Below are positions 27,661 through 35,945 of a stretch of 64,000 nt of DNA, one piece after another; the stretch's first letter is position 1; every line of letters begins with the position of its first letter. The notes under the pieces were generated by a model. It searched no databases, was not told the origin of the DNA, and saw nothing but the letters and a program-made list of their open reading frames with translations. Where the stretch lies: contig CAWKPB010000005.1 in NCBI GenBank assembly GCA_963851405.1, forward strand, positions 62,001 to 126,000, read 5' to 3'. The DNA is from JANPBY01 sp963851405 (GTDB lineage: Bacteria; Actinomycetota; Actinomycetes; DATJPE01). Both the position numbers and the translations under genes were made by a program.

Positions 27661-28868
27661 GGACGCAAGGTCCATTCCGGGCCCGAGGCGGCGTCTCGAA
27701 CTTCGACGCCCAGCTGTTCCAAGCTGTCGCGCACACGGTCCGCGTCGTCAAAGCGACGATCCGAACGGGCCTGCTCCCGTAGGGCGAGAAGCGCGTCGAC
27801 GAAGGGTCCGACCTCGCGGGCGCGGTCAACGGGCGCGTCGGCGGCATAGGCGCCGAGCCGGGACACGGCCGCTCGTACTTCAGCGCGTTCTGGCGCCGTC
27901 TCGGCGTTGGCATCCATGGTCAGGATCAGGTCGACCGCGCCGGGTACGTCTGCGCGGGTCAGCGCGGAATCGACGAGTGCTGCGGACGGCGCGGCTGCTG
28001 CTGGTGTGACCGCAGGGGTGAACGAGGCATCCCCGTCGGGTTCTCGCGGAACTTGACCAGCCTGCTCCGCGAGGTCTGCGAGGGAGAGCGTCGCGCCAGC
28101 GGGCGTCACGTGAGCCGAAGCCCCTCGTCGGACCGTGACCCCGCCTCGCCCGACGACGCGGCACTGCTCCGCGTCGAGGTCCATCACCAGCCCCGTGTGT
28201 TCGTCAATACCAAGGACGAACGCCTCCTCGGGCAACTGCTGCTCGAGGAGGCGCAGGCGGCGCTCGCCGAGATAGCAGAACCGGGTGTCGTGAGTACCCC
28301 CTTCGGTGTTGTCGAAATGGGGGACCACAGCGGCCTTCAGGCCGGTCGCGTGGCCGAACACGTCGAGCCCCTCGAGCCACCTCGGTTGCTCCCCGACCTT
28401 GTAGACCTCGTAGACCGGCACGGTGAATGCGCCGAGTGTCAGGGCGGCAGCTGAGGCAAAGACCACGGCGCCCCCTTCTCCATGCGGCGCCAGGCGCTCA
28501 TCCAACGCGGCCGGCACGACCGATCCGGCCCAGGTTCGCAGGGCGTACGAGGGGCTACCAGGGCCAGCGAAGATCCACCGCGCGGCGAGCAGCTGCGCCA
28601 TGGCGTCGGCATGGGCGGCGGGCTTTTCGGTGGACTCCTCGAGGGACCGGAATCGGATCGGGTTGACGCGACGACCGACGGAGTCAGCGAAGTAGGTCTG
28701 GACGCGTTGGGTCAACTCGTCGGCGTTCTCCTGAAAGCCGTACGGGGTGTCGAGGAGAACGGCAGGCACGTCAGCCCCGAGGGCTTTGAAGACGTGCTGG
28801 TGCGCCGTGACCATGGTCGGGCTGGTCTCCCCGGATCCCATGATGACCAGAGTTCGGGGGTTCGCCAC
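27657..28868 (-). CDS. Peptidase S51-like protein with CysRS-like C-terminal domain
   Basis: 403 residues in two parts. Residues 1-260 resemble S51 (dipeptidase E/cyanophycinase-like) proteins: LVIMGSGETSPTM, FAGPGSPSYALRTW, Ser 139 in VFASAAALTLG, VVPHFDN and LGIDEHTGLVMD. The nucleophile motif is AxSAA rather than GxSAG, so activity is uncertain. After an Ala/Pro-rich linker (about 285-300), residues 300-403 form a helical domain ending RRFDDADRVRDSLEQLGVEV and GPEWTLRP, very like the C-terminal tail of cysteinyl-tRNA synthetase. Start GTG 28868. The second S51-like gene follows with an ATGA overlap. Confidence 0.8.
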   Translation of the reverse strand: MANPRTLVIMGSGETSPTMVTAHQHVFKALGADVPAVLLDTPYGFQENADELTQRVQTYFADSVGRRVNPIRFRSLEESTEKPAAHADAMAQLLAARWIFAGPGSPSYALRTWAGSVVPAALDERLAPHGEGGAVVFASAAALTLGAFTVPVYEVYKVGEQPRWLEGLDVFGHATGLKAAVVPHFDNTEGGTHDTRFCYLGERRLRLLEQQLPEEAFVLGIDEHTGLVMDLDAEQCRVVGRGGVTVRRGASAHVTPAGATLSLADLAEQAGQVPREPDGDASFTPAVTPAAAAPSAALVDSALTRADVPGAVDLILTMDANAETAPERAEVRAAVSRLGAYAADAPVDRAREVGPFVDALLALREQARSDRRFDDADRVRDSLEQLGVEVRDAASGPEWTLRP

Positions 28869-28919
28869 GCGCCTATCGTGGCCGAGAACGCCTGCCCGCG
28901 CGATGTGAACGCCAGCTAC

Positions 28920-30560
28920 TCATGGCCCTTCGTGCCAACGCGGTGAAGTCGTGCGGGGCGGGCGGAGGGCTGCTCGTACGGTCAGCAGCTGTGGGCCGTC
29001 GCCTGCCGCGGCGGCCGATAGTGCGCCGCGCAGCGGCTCTCCGACGGATGCGACTGCGTGTCCAGGGATGCCGAAAGCACCGGCGAGCTGGACCCAGTCC
29101 GGCCCCCGAAGGTCGACGCCGCGAGCCGCATCCGCCCGGGCGCGTTGGTCGTAGCGCAGCATGCCGTAGCCGTCGTCGTCGACGACGAGCACGGTGACCG
29201 GCAACTGCTCTTGAGCCAGGGTCGCCAACTCGCCAACCGCAAAGGGAATCCCGCCGTCTCCGGCGACGACGAGTGCGCGACGTCCGGAACCGGCGGCGGC
29301 ACCGACCGCCGCAGGGAGGGCGAAGCCGAGCGTGCCCCAGCCCACGGGGTACTGGAGTCGGCGGCTGCGGGGCATCGCCGCGTAGCCCCCGACCCAGTAG
29401 CCGGCGACGGCCATGTCGCAAAGGACGTCCGCGCGGGCCGGCCAGCCGAGCTCAATCGACTCGAGCAAGGCCGCGGCCTCGGCCGTTGACGCGTCGGCCG
29501 CGATTCCGGCTCGGACGTCGTGTCTGATTCGGAACACCTGGTCGGCCCAGGGATCGCGCGGTGCGACGCGTGTTGCGAGTGCGTCGGCGACTAGCGCAGC
29601 GTCGCCGACCACGGTGAAGTCGGCGGGCCAACCCTGGGCGACGGTGCGTTCGTCCGCATCCACCCGGATCAGGACGGTCGGTCGCGGCATGGTCCAGTTT
29701 CGAGTCGCCATCGCGTCCAACTGGCTGCCCAACACGAGCATCAGGTCCGCAGACTCGATGAGGGCAGCGACTTGTGGTTCGTGGGGTGGCGCGTCGACGA
29801 GCAGCGGATGATCAACTCCAAGGAGCCCGCGTGCGGCGTACGTGGTGACGACGGGAGCGCCCAGGCGCCAAGCCAGGTCGGTCACGGCTCGCTCCCCGCC
29901 AGCCGCGACGCAGCCGCCGCCGGCCCAGATCACGACCCGGTCAGCGCGTCTCAGCTGCGCGGCCGCGGCGTCCAGGGAGCGCAGATCGGGCGCCTGAACA
30001 GGAATCGGGCGAACGGCCGGTGGCTCACCTGCCTGGGCTGCCAGGACATCGGCGGGGATTCCGAGGTACACCGGACCCGCAGGCGCCGTCAGGGCCGCCC
30101 GGATGGCGTCGACAGCCATGGCCAGTGCCTCCTCGGCGCCGGTGGCACGGAATACGGCCTTCGCCAACGGCTCGAACAGGGCCCCCTGATCGGGCATCTC
30201 GTGCAACCCACCCCAGCCGATGCCTGGACGGCGGATCGCCAGCGGCGCCTCGCTGGCGACCACCAGCACCGGAGACCGGCTGGCTGCCGCCTCGCCGAAA
30301 CCCGCGAGCGTGTTGGCCGCCCCAGGCCCCGTGGTGGTCAGCGCCACACCGAGCGCGCCGGTCGAGCGCGCCAACCCATCGGCTGCGTACGCGGCCGTTT
30401 GCTCGTGCCGTACGGACAGGATCCGCGGTCGTTCACCCCCAGGCGAGGCCGACCAGAAGGCGAGGTTGTGTACGCCGGGAAGCCCGAACACGGTGGTGAC
30501 GCCGGCGGCGCCGAGCAGGTCCAGCAGTCGGGCGGCCGTCGTACGGTCAGCAGGGGGCAC
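28920..30560 (-). CDS. Thiamine-diphosphate enzyme, acetolactate synthase-like
   Basis: 546 residues. The N-terminal PYR domain has TVFGLPGVHNLAFW and RHEQTAAYAADGLA with the cofactor-activating Glu. A central nucleotide-fold domain follows. The C-terminal PP domain has VVAGDGGIPFAVGELATL followed by VVDDDGYGML, where the usual Asn-Asn of the GDG-NN motif is Asp-Asp. The enzyme belongs to the IlvB/benzoylformate decarboxylase superfamily; no regulatory subunit is adjacent, so anabolic acetolactate synthase is unlikely. The start GTG 30560 was chosen from the family N-terminus. It lies 26 bases after the MFS gene and 51 before the S51-like gene, inside an apparent tetR-led operon. Confidence 0.85.
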   Translation of the reverse strand: MPPADRTTAARLLDLLGAAGVTTVFGLPGVHNLAFWSASPGGERPRILSVRHEQTAAYAADGLARSTGALGVALTTTGPGAANTLAGFGEAAASRSPVLVVASEAPLAIRRPGIGWGGLHEMPDQGALFEPLAKAVFRATGAEEALAMAVDAIRAALTAPAGPVYLGIPADVLAAQAGEPPAVRPIPVQAPDLRSLDAAAAQLRRADRVVIWAGGGCVAAGGERAVTDLAWRLGAPVVTTYAARGLLGVDHPLLVDAPPHEPQVAALIESADLMLVLGSQLDAMATRNWTMPRPTVLIRVDADERTVAQGWPADFTVVGDAALVADALATRVAPRDPWADQVFRIRHDVRAGIAADASTAEAAALLESIELGWPARADVLCDMAVAGYWVGGYAAMPRSRRLQYPVGWGTLGFALPAAVGAAAGSGRRALVVAGDGGIPFAVGELATLAQEQLPVTVLVVDDDGYGMLRYDQRARADAARGVDLRGPDWVQLAGAFGIPGHAVASVGEPLRGALSAAAAGDGPQLLTVRAALRPPRTTSPRWHEGP

Positions 30561-30586
30561 GCGCCCATCCTGGCCCTGGTGACTGA

Positions 30587-31918
30587 TCAGTGCGACGTGC
30601 GGCACTCCGGGACACCGAAGCGATGCGACAGGTGGTCCTCGCAGGGCTCCACTGCGCACGGCTGGACGGCGTCCAAGTCCCGAAGGCCGCGTAGACCGAT
30701 GGCCGCCACGGCAAGCACGGTCGTCGCCAGGGCGAGGCCCATAAAGGTGCGTTGGACGCCGATGGTGTCCACCAAAGGCCCTACCAGCACCAGACCGAGC
30801 GGTCCGGCGGCGTACGCCGAGGATGTGAACACTCCGAGTACCCGCCCGCGCATGGCCTCCGGCGAACGTTCCTGCATGACGGTGTTGACGATCGGGTTGA
30901 CAGGGCCGAACAGCAGGCCGCTCGCGAATCCCAGGCCCATGAGCCATGGCAGAGACGGCAGCATCGCCATGCCGATGAGCGGCAGACCGGTGCCGATGAG
31001 GGCGACGAGGAAGGCCGGTCGGCGGGCGACGCGGTGACCGAGGGCGCCGTACACGAGAGAGCCCACGATCATGCCTGCACTCATTGCGGTCAGCAGGAGC
31101 CCCAGGTCACGGGCCGAGCCCTGGCTCTGGAAGAGGACGGGCAACACGACGCCTTCGATCGGGAGCCACAGCGCGACCAGGACGAGGTAGACGACCGCCA
31201 GCGTTCTAAGGACGCGCGCGTTCCACACGAACCTCAGCCCCTCGACGGTGTCGTCCCAGAAGCTGGCGCGGTCTTCATGCTTCACCGGTCGGGCGCCACC
31301 GGGTACCCGGACGAAGGCCATGAGCGCGCTGGCGAGGATGAAGGCCACCGAGGTCGCCCACAGCGTCGACTCGGCACCGACGAGCGCGATGAGGACTCCG
31401 CCGACACCCGGGGCCACAAGGAAGGCCGTGCCGAAGATTGCCTCGTGGATGCCGTTGGCTCGTTCCAGGCGCAGACCGGCCTGCTTCGCGGCCGCAGGGA
31501 GCATCGTTTCGCGCGCCGTGGCTCCGGCGGGGTCAAACAAAGCGCCGATCGCGCCGAGCAGCATGAGCCAGCCGATCGTGAGGGAACCCATAGCGCCGAC
31601 GATCGGGATGGCTGCGACGCTGGCGGCACTGAACAAGTCGGAGACCACGGACGTGCGCCGTCGACCGACGCGATCGACCAGGGTGCCGGCGAACAGCGCC
31701 GTCGCGATCAGGGGGAGCGCACTGACGGCCGCCACCAGTCCGGCGGCGGACGCCCGACCGGTGAGCTCAAGAACCAGCCACGGCAGCGCGATCATGGCGA
31801 TGCCGTTGCCGGTGGCGGAGAGCAGGGTGGATGTCTCTAGGGCAATGAACGGCCCAAGGTGCCGCTTGGCGGCGCCCGTACCGCGCGATCCTCGGCTGTG
31901 GCGCAGGTCGGTGGTCAT
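30587..31918 (-). CDS. MFS transporter (EntS/MFS_3-like)
   Basis: 443 residues with twelve predicted membrane helices. The first loop carries LVDRVGRRRTSVVSD, the MFS motif A, and the N-terminal GNGIAMIALPWLVLELTG is typical of MFS_3-type exporters. It is probably a proton-driven efflux permease. Its start codon overlaps the tetR stop (ATGA), so it is translationally coupled to its likely regulator. Confidence 0.92.
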   Translation of the reverse strand: MTTDLRHSRGSRGTGAAKRHLGPFIALETSTLLSATGNGIAMIALPWLVLELTGRASAAGLVAAVSALPLIATALFAGTLVDRVGRRRTSVVSDLFSAASVAAIPIVGAMGSLTIGWLMLLGAIGALFDPAGATARETMLPAAAKQAGLRLERANGIHEAIFGTAFLVAPGVGGVLIALVGAESTLWATSVAFILASALMAFVRVPGGARPVKHEDRASFWDDTVEGLRFVWNARVLRTLAVVYLVLVALWLPIEGVVLPVLFQSQGSARDLGLLLTAMSAGMIVGSLVYGALGHRVARRPAFLVALIGTGLPLIGMAMLPSLPWLMGLGFASGLLFGPVNPIVNTVMQERSPEAMRGRVLGVFTSSAYAAGPLGLVLVGPLVDTIGVQRTFMGLALATTVLAVAAIGLRGLRDLDAVQPCAVEPCEDHLSHRFGVPECRTSH

Positions 31919-32484
31919 TGCGCACTTCGCGGATTGATGATGCCGTGCAGAACTGAATCGACGACGAGTTCTACGGAGTCTCGGCGAGCGATCCGCCCGT
32001 CGTCGATACCGCCGGCCGCGGAGAAGATGGCGCCGACGAACAGGTCGACGATCCAGGCGCTCGGGAGGTCCAGACGCAGCGCGCCGTCGTCCTTGGCGCG
32101 CCGGACCAGGTCCTCAACCGGCCTGCCGATGTCGTACCAGCGCTCGACCATCTCGGGCAGGTCCCACACACCCGCGCCGAGGTCGAGAAACCGGAGCTCG
32201 GAGGCGAGGGGTAGCACGGCCTCCGCGAGACGGGTGAACGACACTTCAACCGACTCGTCACCACCGGGCAGGGCTTGACCGACCGCTTCCTCCACGCGCT
32301 CGAGGGCGTCCTCAGCCAGCGCGTACAACAGCGCGTGGCGGGTCGGGAAGTAGCGGTGCAGGGTGGTCCGGCCGATGCCTGCCGCTGTGGCGACCTCGCT
32401 CAGGCTGGCACCGCTGTTCTTGCACAACAGCGTCGCCGCCGCGTCGAGCAGGCGGCGGCGCGTCAGGCCGGTCGAGGTGGTCAT
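31915..32484 (-). CDS. TetR-family transcriptional regulator
   Basis: 189 residues. The N-terminal helix-turn-helix (about 8-55) reads LLDAAATLLCKNSGASLSEV then AGIGRTTLHRYFPTRHALL, the TetR signature. The C-terminal part is a divergent ligand-binding helical domain. Start ATG 32484 was chosen from the family N-terminus; a much longer open frame upstream is not homologous. It heads a run of five same-strand genes (tetR, MFS, TPP enzyme, two S51-like). A large palindrome overlaps its start codon, so autoregulation and control of the divergent aldehyde dehydrogenase are likely. Confidence 0.92.
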   Translation of the reverse strand: MTTSTGLTRRRLLDAAATLLCKNSGASLSEVATAAGIGRTTLHRYFPTRHALLYALAEDALERVEEAVGQALPGGDESVEVSFTRLAEAVLPLASELRFLDLGAGVWDLPEMVERWYDIGRPVEDLVRRAKDDGALRLDLPSAWIVDLFVGAIFSAAGGIDDGRIARRDSVELVVDSVLHGIINPRSAQ

Positions 32485-32519
32485 GACCCAATGGGAACAT
32501 AGATGTTCCAATTGGGTCA
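32484..32519. promoter_or_regulatory. 36-bp palindromic operator at the tetR start
   Basis: Left arm TGACCCAATGGGAACAT (32484-32500) and right arm ATGTTCCAATTGGGTCA (32503-32519) are inverted copies with one mismatch in 17, separated by AG. The core is GGAACAT-AG-ATGTTCC. It overlaps the tetR start and lies 72 bases before the divergent aldehyde dehydrogenase start, the classic position for a TetR operator. Confidence 0.8.
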
Positions 32520-32590
32520 ACTGAGTTACGCCTTCGTCAATGACCGCGGAATTCGCGCGAGCGTCGATCGGTGATGGGAGGGTGGGCGCC

Positions 32591-34096
32591 ATGACCGATG
32601 AGCCGTTCCAGACCCGAAACCCGGCCCATGTGGAGGAGGTGATCTGGCGCGGCTCGCTCGCGACCGCCGACCAATTTGCCGCCGCTTGCGCGGTGGCCCG
32701 CGGCGCGCAATCCGGGTGGGCCGAGGTGCCGGCGCCCGTACGTGGCCGGGTGATCGCCCAGGTCGGTCGGCTGGTCGAGGCCAACAAGGACGCCCTCGCT
32801 CGCCTGGTCACCCGTGAGATCGGCAAGCCGTTCGCCGAGGCGCTCGGTGAGGTGCAAGAGGTCGTCGACACTTGCGACTTCTTCTTGGGTGAGGGCCGCA
32901 GGTTGTACGGCCAAACGGTCCCCAGTGAGATGGCTGACAAGCAGCTGTTCACCTTCCGGGTGCCTGTTGGGGTGACGGCCATCATCACCGCGGCCAACTT
33001 CCCAACCGCTGTTCCCTCCTGGTATCTCGTGCCCGCACTGCTGTGTGGCAATGCGGTGGTGTGGAAGCCGGCCGAGAGCTCCGCGGGCGTGGCTCACGCA
33101 CTCCTCGACCTGTTTCGCAATGCGGGGGTACCAGAGGGTGTTCTCGAGCTAGTTCTCACCGATGGCCCCACCACGTCCGCGGGACTTCAGCAGGCACTCA
33201 CGGCAGGCACGGTCGACAAGATCGGCTTCACTGGCTCGACGGCCGTCGGCCGCTCGATCGGCGAAATGGCTGGGCGTCACCTGCAAAGCGCCTGCCTCGA
33301 GCTGGGAGGCAAGAACCCCCTCGTCGTCCTCCCGGACGCGGATCTGGATCTCGCCGTCGAGGGTGCCTTGTTCTCCGGCTTCGGCACGGCCGGCCAACGC
33401 TGTACCAGCCTGGGCACCGCCTGGGTCCACCGAGCGATGTACGACGAGTTCAAACAACGCTTTGTGTCAGCAGTGGAGAACGCAGTCGTGGGTGACCCCT
33501 TCGCAGAGGTGCTGTACGGGCCGATGCTGTCCCCCCGCTACCTCGACAACCATGAGAAGAACCTCGCGCTGGCCCTGGACCGGCACGCCTTGCTTGGCTC
33601 GACGGGGGTCGGCCGAATCACCAGCGCGAATCCACGGCGGGGGTTCATCGGGGACCCCGACCAGGGGGTCTTCGCCCACCCGACGATTGTCGAGGGGATT
33701 GAGGCGGGTGACGCCCTGTACGACACTGAGACCTTCGGGCCGCTGGTGGGCCTTGGGACCTTCGAGTCCTTCGACGAAGCGGTTGAGCTGGCCTCGGGCC
33801 ACGGATACGGGCTGTCGGCCGCCATCTATACGCGTGATGCCAAGCTGGCCTTCGATTTCCGGGCTCGATGTGGGGCGGGGATGGTGTCGGTCAACAACTC
33901 GACCTCCGGAGCGGAGGCGCACCTCCCCTTTGGCGGCAATGGTCGATCTGGCAACGGGTCGCGGCAGTCCGGAATCTGGGTGCTCGACCAGTTCACTCGC
34001 TGGCAGGCCATGAACTGGGATGTCAGTGGCCGTTTGCAGAAGGCGCAGATGGACACCGTGGAGCTTCCGTACGACCAGGCGTTTCGGCTCGGATGA
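32591..34096 (+). CDS. NAD(P)-dependent aldehyde dehydrogenase
   Basis: 501 residues. The family motifs are in order: FTGSTAVGRSI (coenzyme loop), LELGGKNPLVVL (catalytic Glu) and GQRCTSLGTAWVH (catalytic Cys), with TFGPLVGLGTFESFDEA near the C-terminus. The protein oxidises an aldehyde to an acid. The C-terminal WVLDQFTRWQAMNWD resembles the 2-aminoadipate/piperideine-6-carboxylate dehydrogenase-like group, so an amino-acid semialdehyde is plausible. The start ATG 32591 has GGGAGGG upstream. It overlaps by ATGA the FAD oxidoreductase, which could supply an aldehyde or imine. Confidence 0.9.
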   Translation: MTDEPFQTRNPAHVEEVIWRGSLATADQFAAACAVARGAQSGWAEVPAPVRGRVIAQVGRLVEANKDALARLVTREIGKPFAEALGEVQEVVDTCDFFLGEGRRLYGQTVPSEMADKQLFTFRVPVGVTAIITAANFPTAVPSWYLVPALLCGNAVVWKPAESSAGVAHALLDLFRNAGVPEGVLELVLTDGPTTSAGLQQALTAGTVDKIGFTGSTAVGRSIGEMAGRHLQSACLELGGKNPLVVLPDADLDLAVEGALFSGFGTAGQRCTSLGTAWVHRAMYDEFKQRFVSAVENAVVGDPFAEVLYGPMLSPRYLDNHEKNLALALDRHALLGSTGVGRITSANPRRGFIGDPDQGVFAHPTIVEGIEAGDALYDTETFGPLVGLGTFESFDEAVELASGHGYGLSAAIYTRDAKLAFDFRARCGAGMVSVNNSTSGAEAHLPFGGNGRSGNGSRQSGIWVLDQFTRWQAMNWDVSGRLQKAQMDTVELPYDQAFRLG

Positions 34097-35248
34097 CCAA
34101 GCTTTCCCGAGTCCGCTGAGGTGGTGATCGTCGGGGGTGGCGTGATGGGCGTGAGCATCGCCTTCCATCTATCCGAAGCGGGCTTGTCAGACGTCCTTGT
34201 GTTGGACCGCGGGCCGTTGGGGTCGGGCTCGACGTCCAAGGCGGCGGGCGGGGTACGGGCGCAGTTCGCGGACGAGCTCAACATCCGACTCGGCCATCGC
34301 TCGCTCGAGCTGCTGGCCGACTTTGAGGGCCGGCCCGGCCAAGCCATCGACCTGGCGCGTGTCGGCTACCTGTTCGCCTTGACCAACCAGCGGGACGTCC
34401 AGGAGTTCGAAAAGGCAGTCGAGCTGCAGAACTCCTTAGGCGTCAACTCCCGTTTGATCAGCGCCCGGGAGGCCAAGGCCTTGTCGCCGCTTCTATGCAC
34501 TGACGACGTGCTGGCCGCAGCCTGGTCTCCGGACGACGGCACCTGCTCGCCGGATTCGGTGGTGTTGGGGTACGCGAGTGCTGCGCGCGGGTACGGCGCC
34601 ACGATTCGCACGGCCGTGGACGTTCTCGCCTTCGACGTAAGCGCAGGCGCCATCCGAGGTGTCGTGACCGATCATGGCGATGTGCGCACATCGACGGTCA
34701 TCTGTTGCGCGGGTGCTTGGTCCCAGAGCCTTGCCGCCACCGCAGGGGTCACCCTTCCGGTCACGCCCTATCGCCGCCAGATCGTGGTCACCGGTCCGAT
34801 CCCGGGGCTGCCCGACCGCATCCCCATGACCATCGACTTCGCCACATCCTTGTACTTCCATCGGGAAGGTCTGGGGCTGCTCGTGGGGATGTCTGACCCT
34901 GCGGAGCCTGCCGGCTTTTCGACCGAGGTAGACCCCGACTTCTTGGAGCTTTTGGCCACAACCGCGGCTGGGCGTGCACCTTCGCTGCTTGACGCCGGCG
35001 TCGCTCACCGGTGGGCCGGGCTCTACGAGGTGACTCCGGACCGCAACGCCTTGGTTGGGCAATCCCGCGAGGTATCGGGCTTCTTCTACGCCTGTGGGTT
35101 CTCTGGGCATGGCTTCCTGCAAGGCCCAGCCGTGGGCGAAGTGGTCCGTGATCTGGTCCTCGATCGACGGCCACTCATCGACGTAGCGCCTCTTGGCGCG
35201 GAGCGTTTCGCTGCGCAGTCCTCGCGGCCTGAGACCTACGTGGTGTGA
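34093..35248 (+). CDS. FAD-dependent amine/amino-acid oxidoreductase (DadA/SoxB-like), N-terminal frameshift
   Basis: About 384 residues. The Rossmann start VVIVGGGVMGVSIAFHLSEAGLSDVLVLD and the C-terminal ACGFSGHGFLQGPAVGEVV identify the glycine-oxidase/sarcosine-oxidase beta-like family. ATG 34093 overlaps the upstream stop (ATGA), but that frame stops after eight codons. Removing one T from the CTTTCCC run (34102-34108) gives MTKLPESAEVVIVGGG, the expected N-terminus. Without that correction translation could start at GTG 34121, just before the FAD-binding loop, leaving almost no lead-in. I favour an indel error. It forms an operon with the aldehyde dehydrogenase. Confidence 0.85.
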
Positions 35249-35281
35249 GGTTCTCGGCTTCGGGTACGGCAAGGTAGGGGC

Positions 35282-35596
35282 GTGGACATCGATGTCGTGC
35301 TGAGTGACAAGTTGACTGAGCTGGACCGCGAAATCGCCGAGATCACGGCCCCGCCAGAGCAAGGCGCTGAAATCTCCTTCGGCAAACGGGTCGGCGATGG
35401 GACGGCTATGGCGGTCGACCGGCTGACCCAGGTCGCCACCCATGAGCGGATGCTGCAGGTCCGCGCAGACGTCGTACGGGCGCAGGCCAAAAGGGCTGAT
35501 GGTTCCTACGGACTGTGCGACCGGTGTGGCCAACAGATCGCGCCGGAACGGCTCGAGGCGCTTCCGTGGGCCACGACCGACGTGACCTGCGCCTGA
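35282..35596 (+). CDS. TraR/DksA-family zinc-finger-like protein
   Basis: 104 residues. A helical region (about 1-75) is followed by YGLCDRCGQQIAPERLEALPWATTDVTCA, the DksA/TraR C-terminal finger. Only three of the four zinc cysteines are present: the third position, normally Cys in an LCxxC pattern, is Asp. Canonical DksA acts in the RNA polymerase secondary channel; for the short actinobacterial relatives the role is unclear. Start GTG 35282 follows GGTAGGGGC. It lies 33 bases after the FAD oxidoreductase. Confidence 0.82.
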   Translation: MDIDVVLSDKLTELDREIAEITAPPEQGAEISFGKRVGDGTAMAVDRLTQVATHERMLQVRADVVRAQAKRADGSYGLCDRCGQQIAPERLEALPWATTDVTCA

Positions 35597-35612
35597 AACT
35601 GTCGTTCGGAGG

Positions 35613-35945
35613 TCAGCTCAGTCCATGCAGGATCAGGTGATCCTTGGCCTCGGACCGAGCACGAGGTCGCGACCGCCGTGCGTAGGAGCGCCAGCCGCAC
35701 GAGCAGCGCGCGACGCTGAACTGTCCTTCGTCGGTGACCTCGGTGAGATGCACAGGCGCCGCCGCCTCTTCCACCGTCTGGGGCAGCGTCTGGGGCACGA
35801 CGTGGGTCGCCAGGCCGCCGGGCGGCACCGATTTGGCGACCAGATCCATCACCGAACCGTAGGGCCGCGGAGCCGGACTCACAACCGGTACGGGCACATT
35901 CGTCCGACGGTCAGCTCGAGCCTTGGTGGGCGGCGGCAAAGGCAT
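35613..35945 (-). CDS. Conserved small protein with CSCGW motif
   Basis: Up to 110 residues. The C-terminal half VARCSCGWRSYARRSRPRARSEAKDHL has a CxCGW motif with an Arg-rich helix, a pattern seen in uncharacterised small actinobacterial proteins. It may bind a metal or nucleic acid, but that is a guess. The start is uncertain: ATG 35945 overlaps the end of the upstream GH15 gene by 35 bases, while ATG 35849 (MDLVAKSV) would leave a 61-base gap and a 78-residue protein. The latter is quite possible. Confidence 0.6.
   Translation of the reverse strand: MPLPPPTKARADRRTNVPVPVVSPAPRPYGSVMDLVAKSVPPGGLATHVVPQTLPQTVEEAAAPVHLTEVTDEGQFSVARCSCGWRSYARRSRPRARSEAKDHLILHGLS

Noticed and set aside
28920..30560. 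Anabolic acetolactate synthase (ilvB)
   Set aside because: No small subunit or ilvC is adjacent, the NN of the TPP motif is DD, and the gene lies in a tetR-MFS operon.
32540..33097. Extended TetR or opposite-strand genes over the aldehyde dehydrogenase start
   Set aside because: These frames run antisense to an intact aldehyde dehydrogenase and show no family signature.
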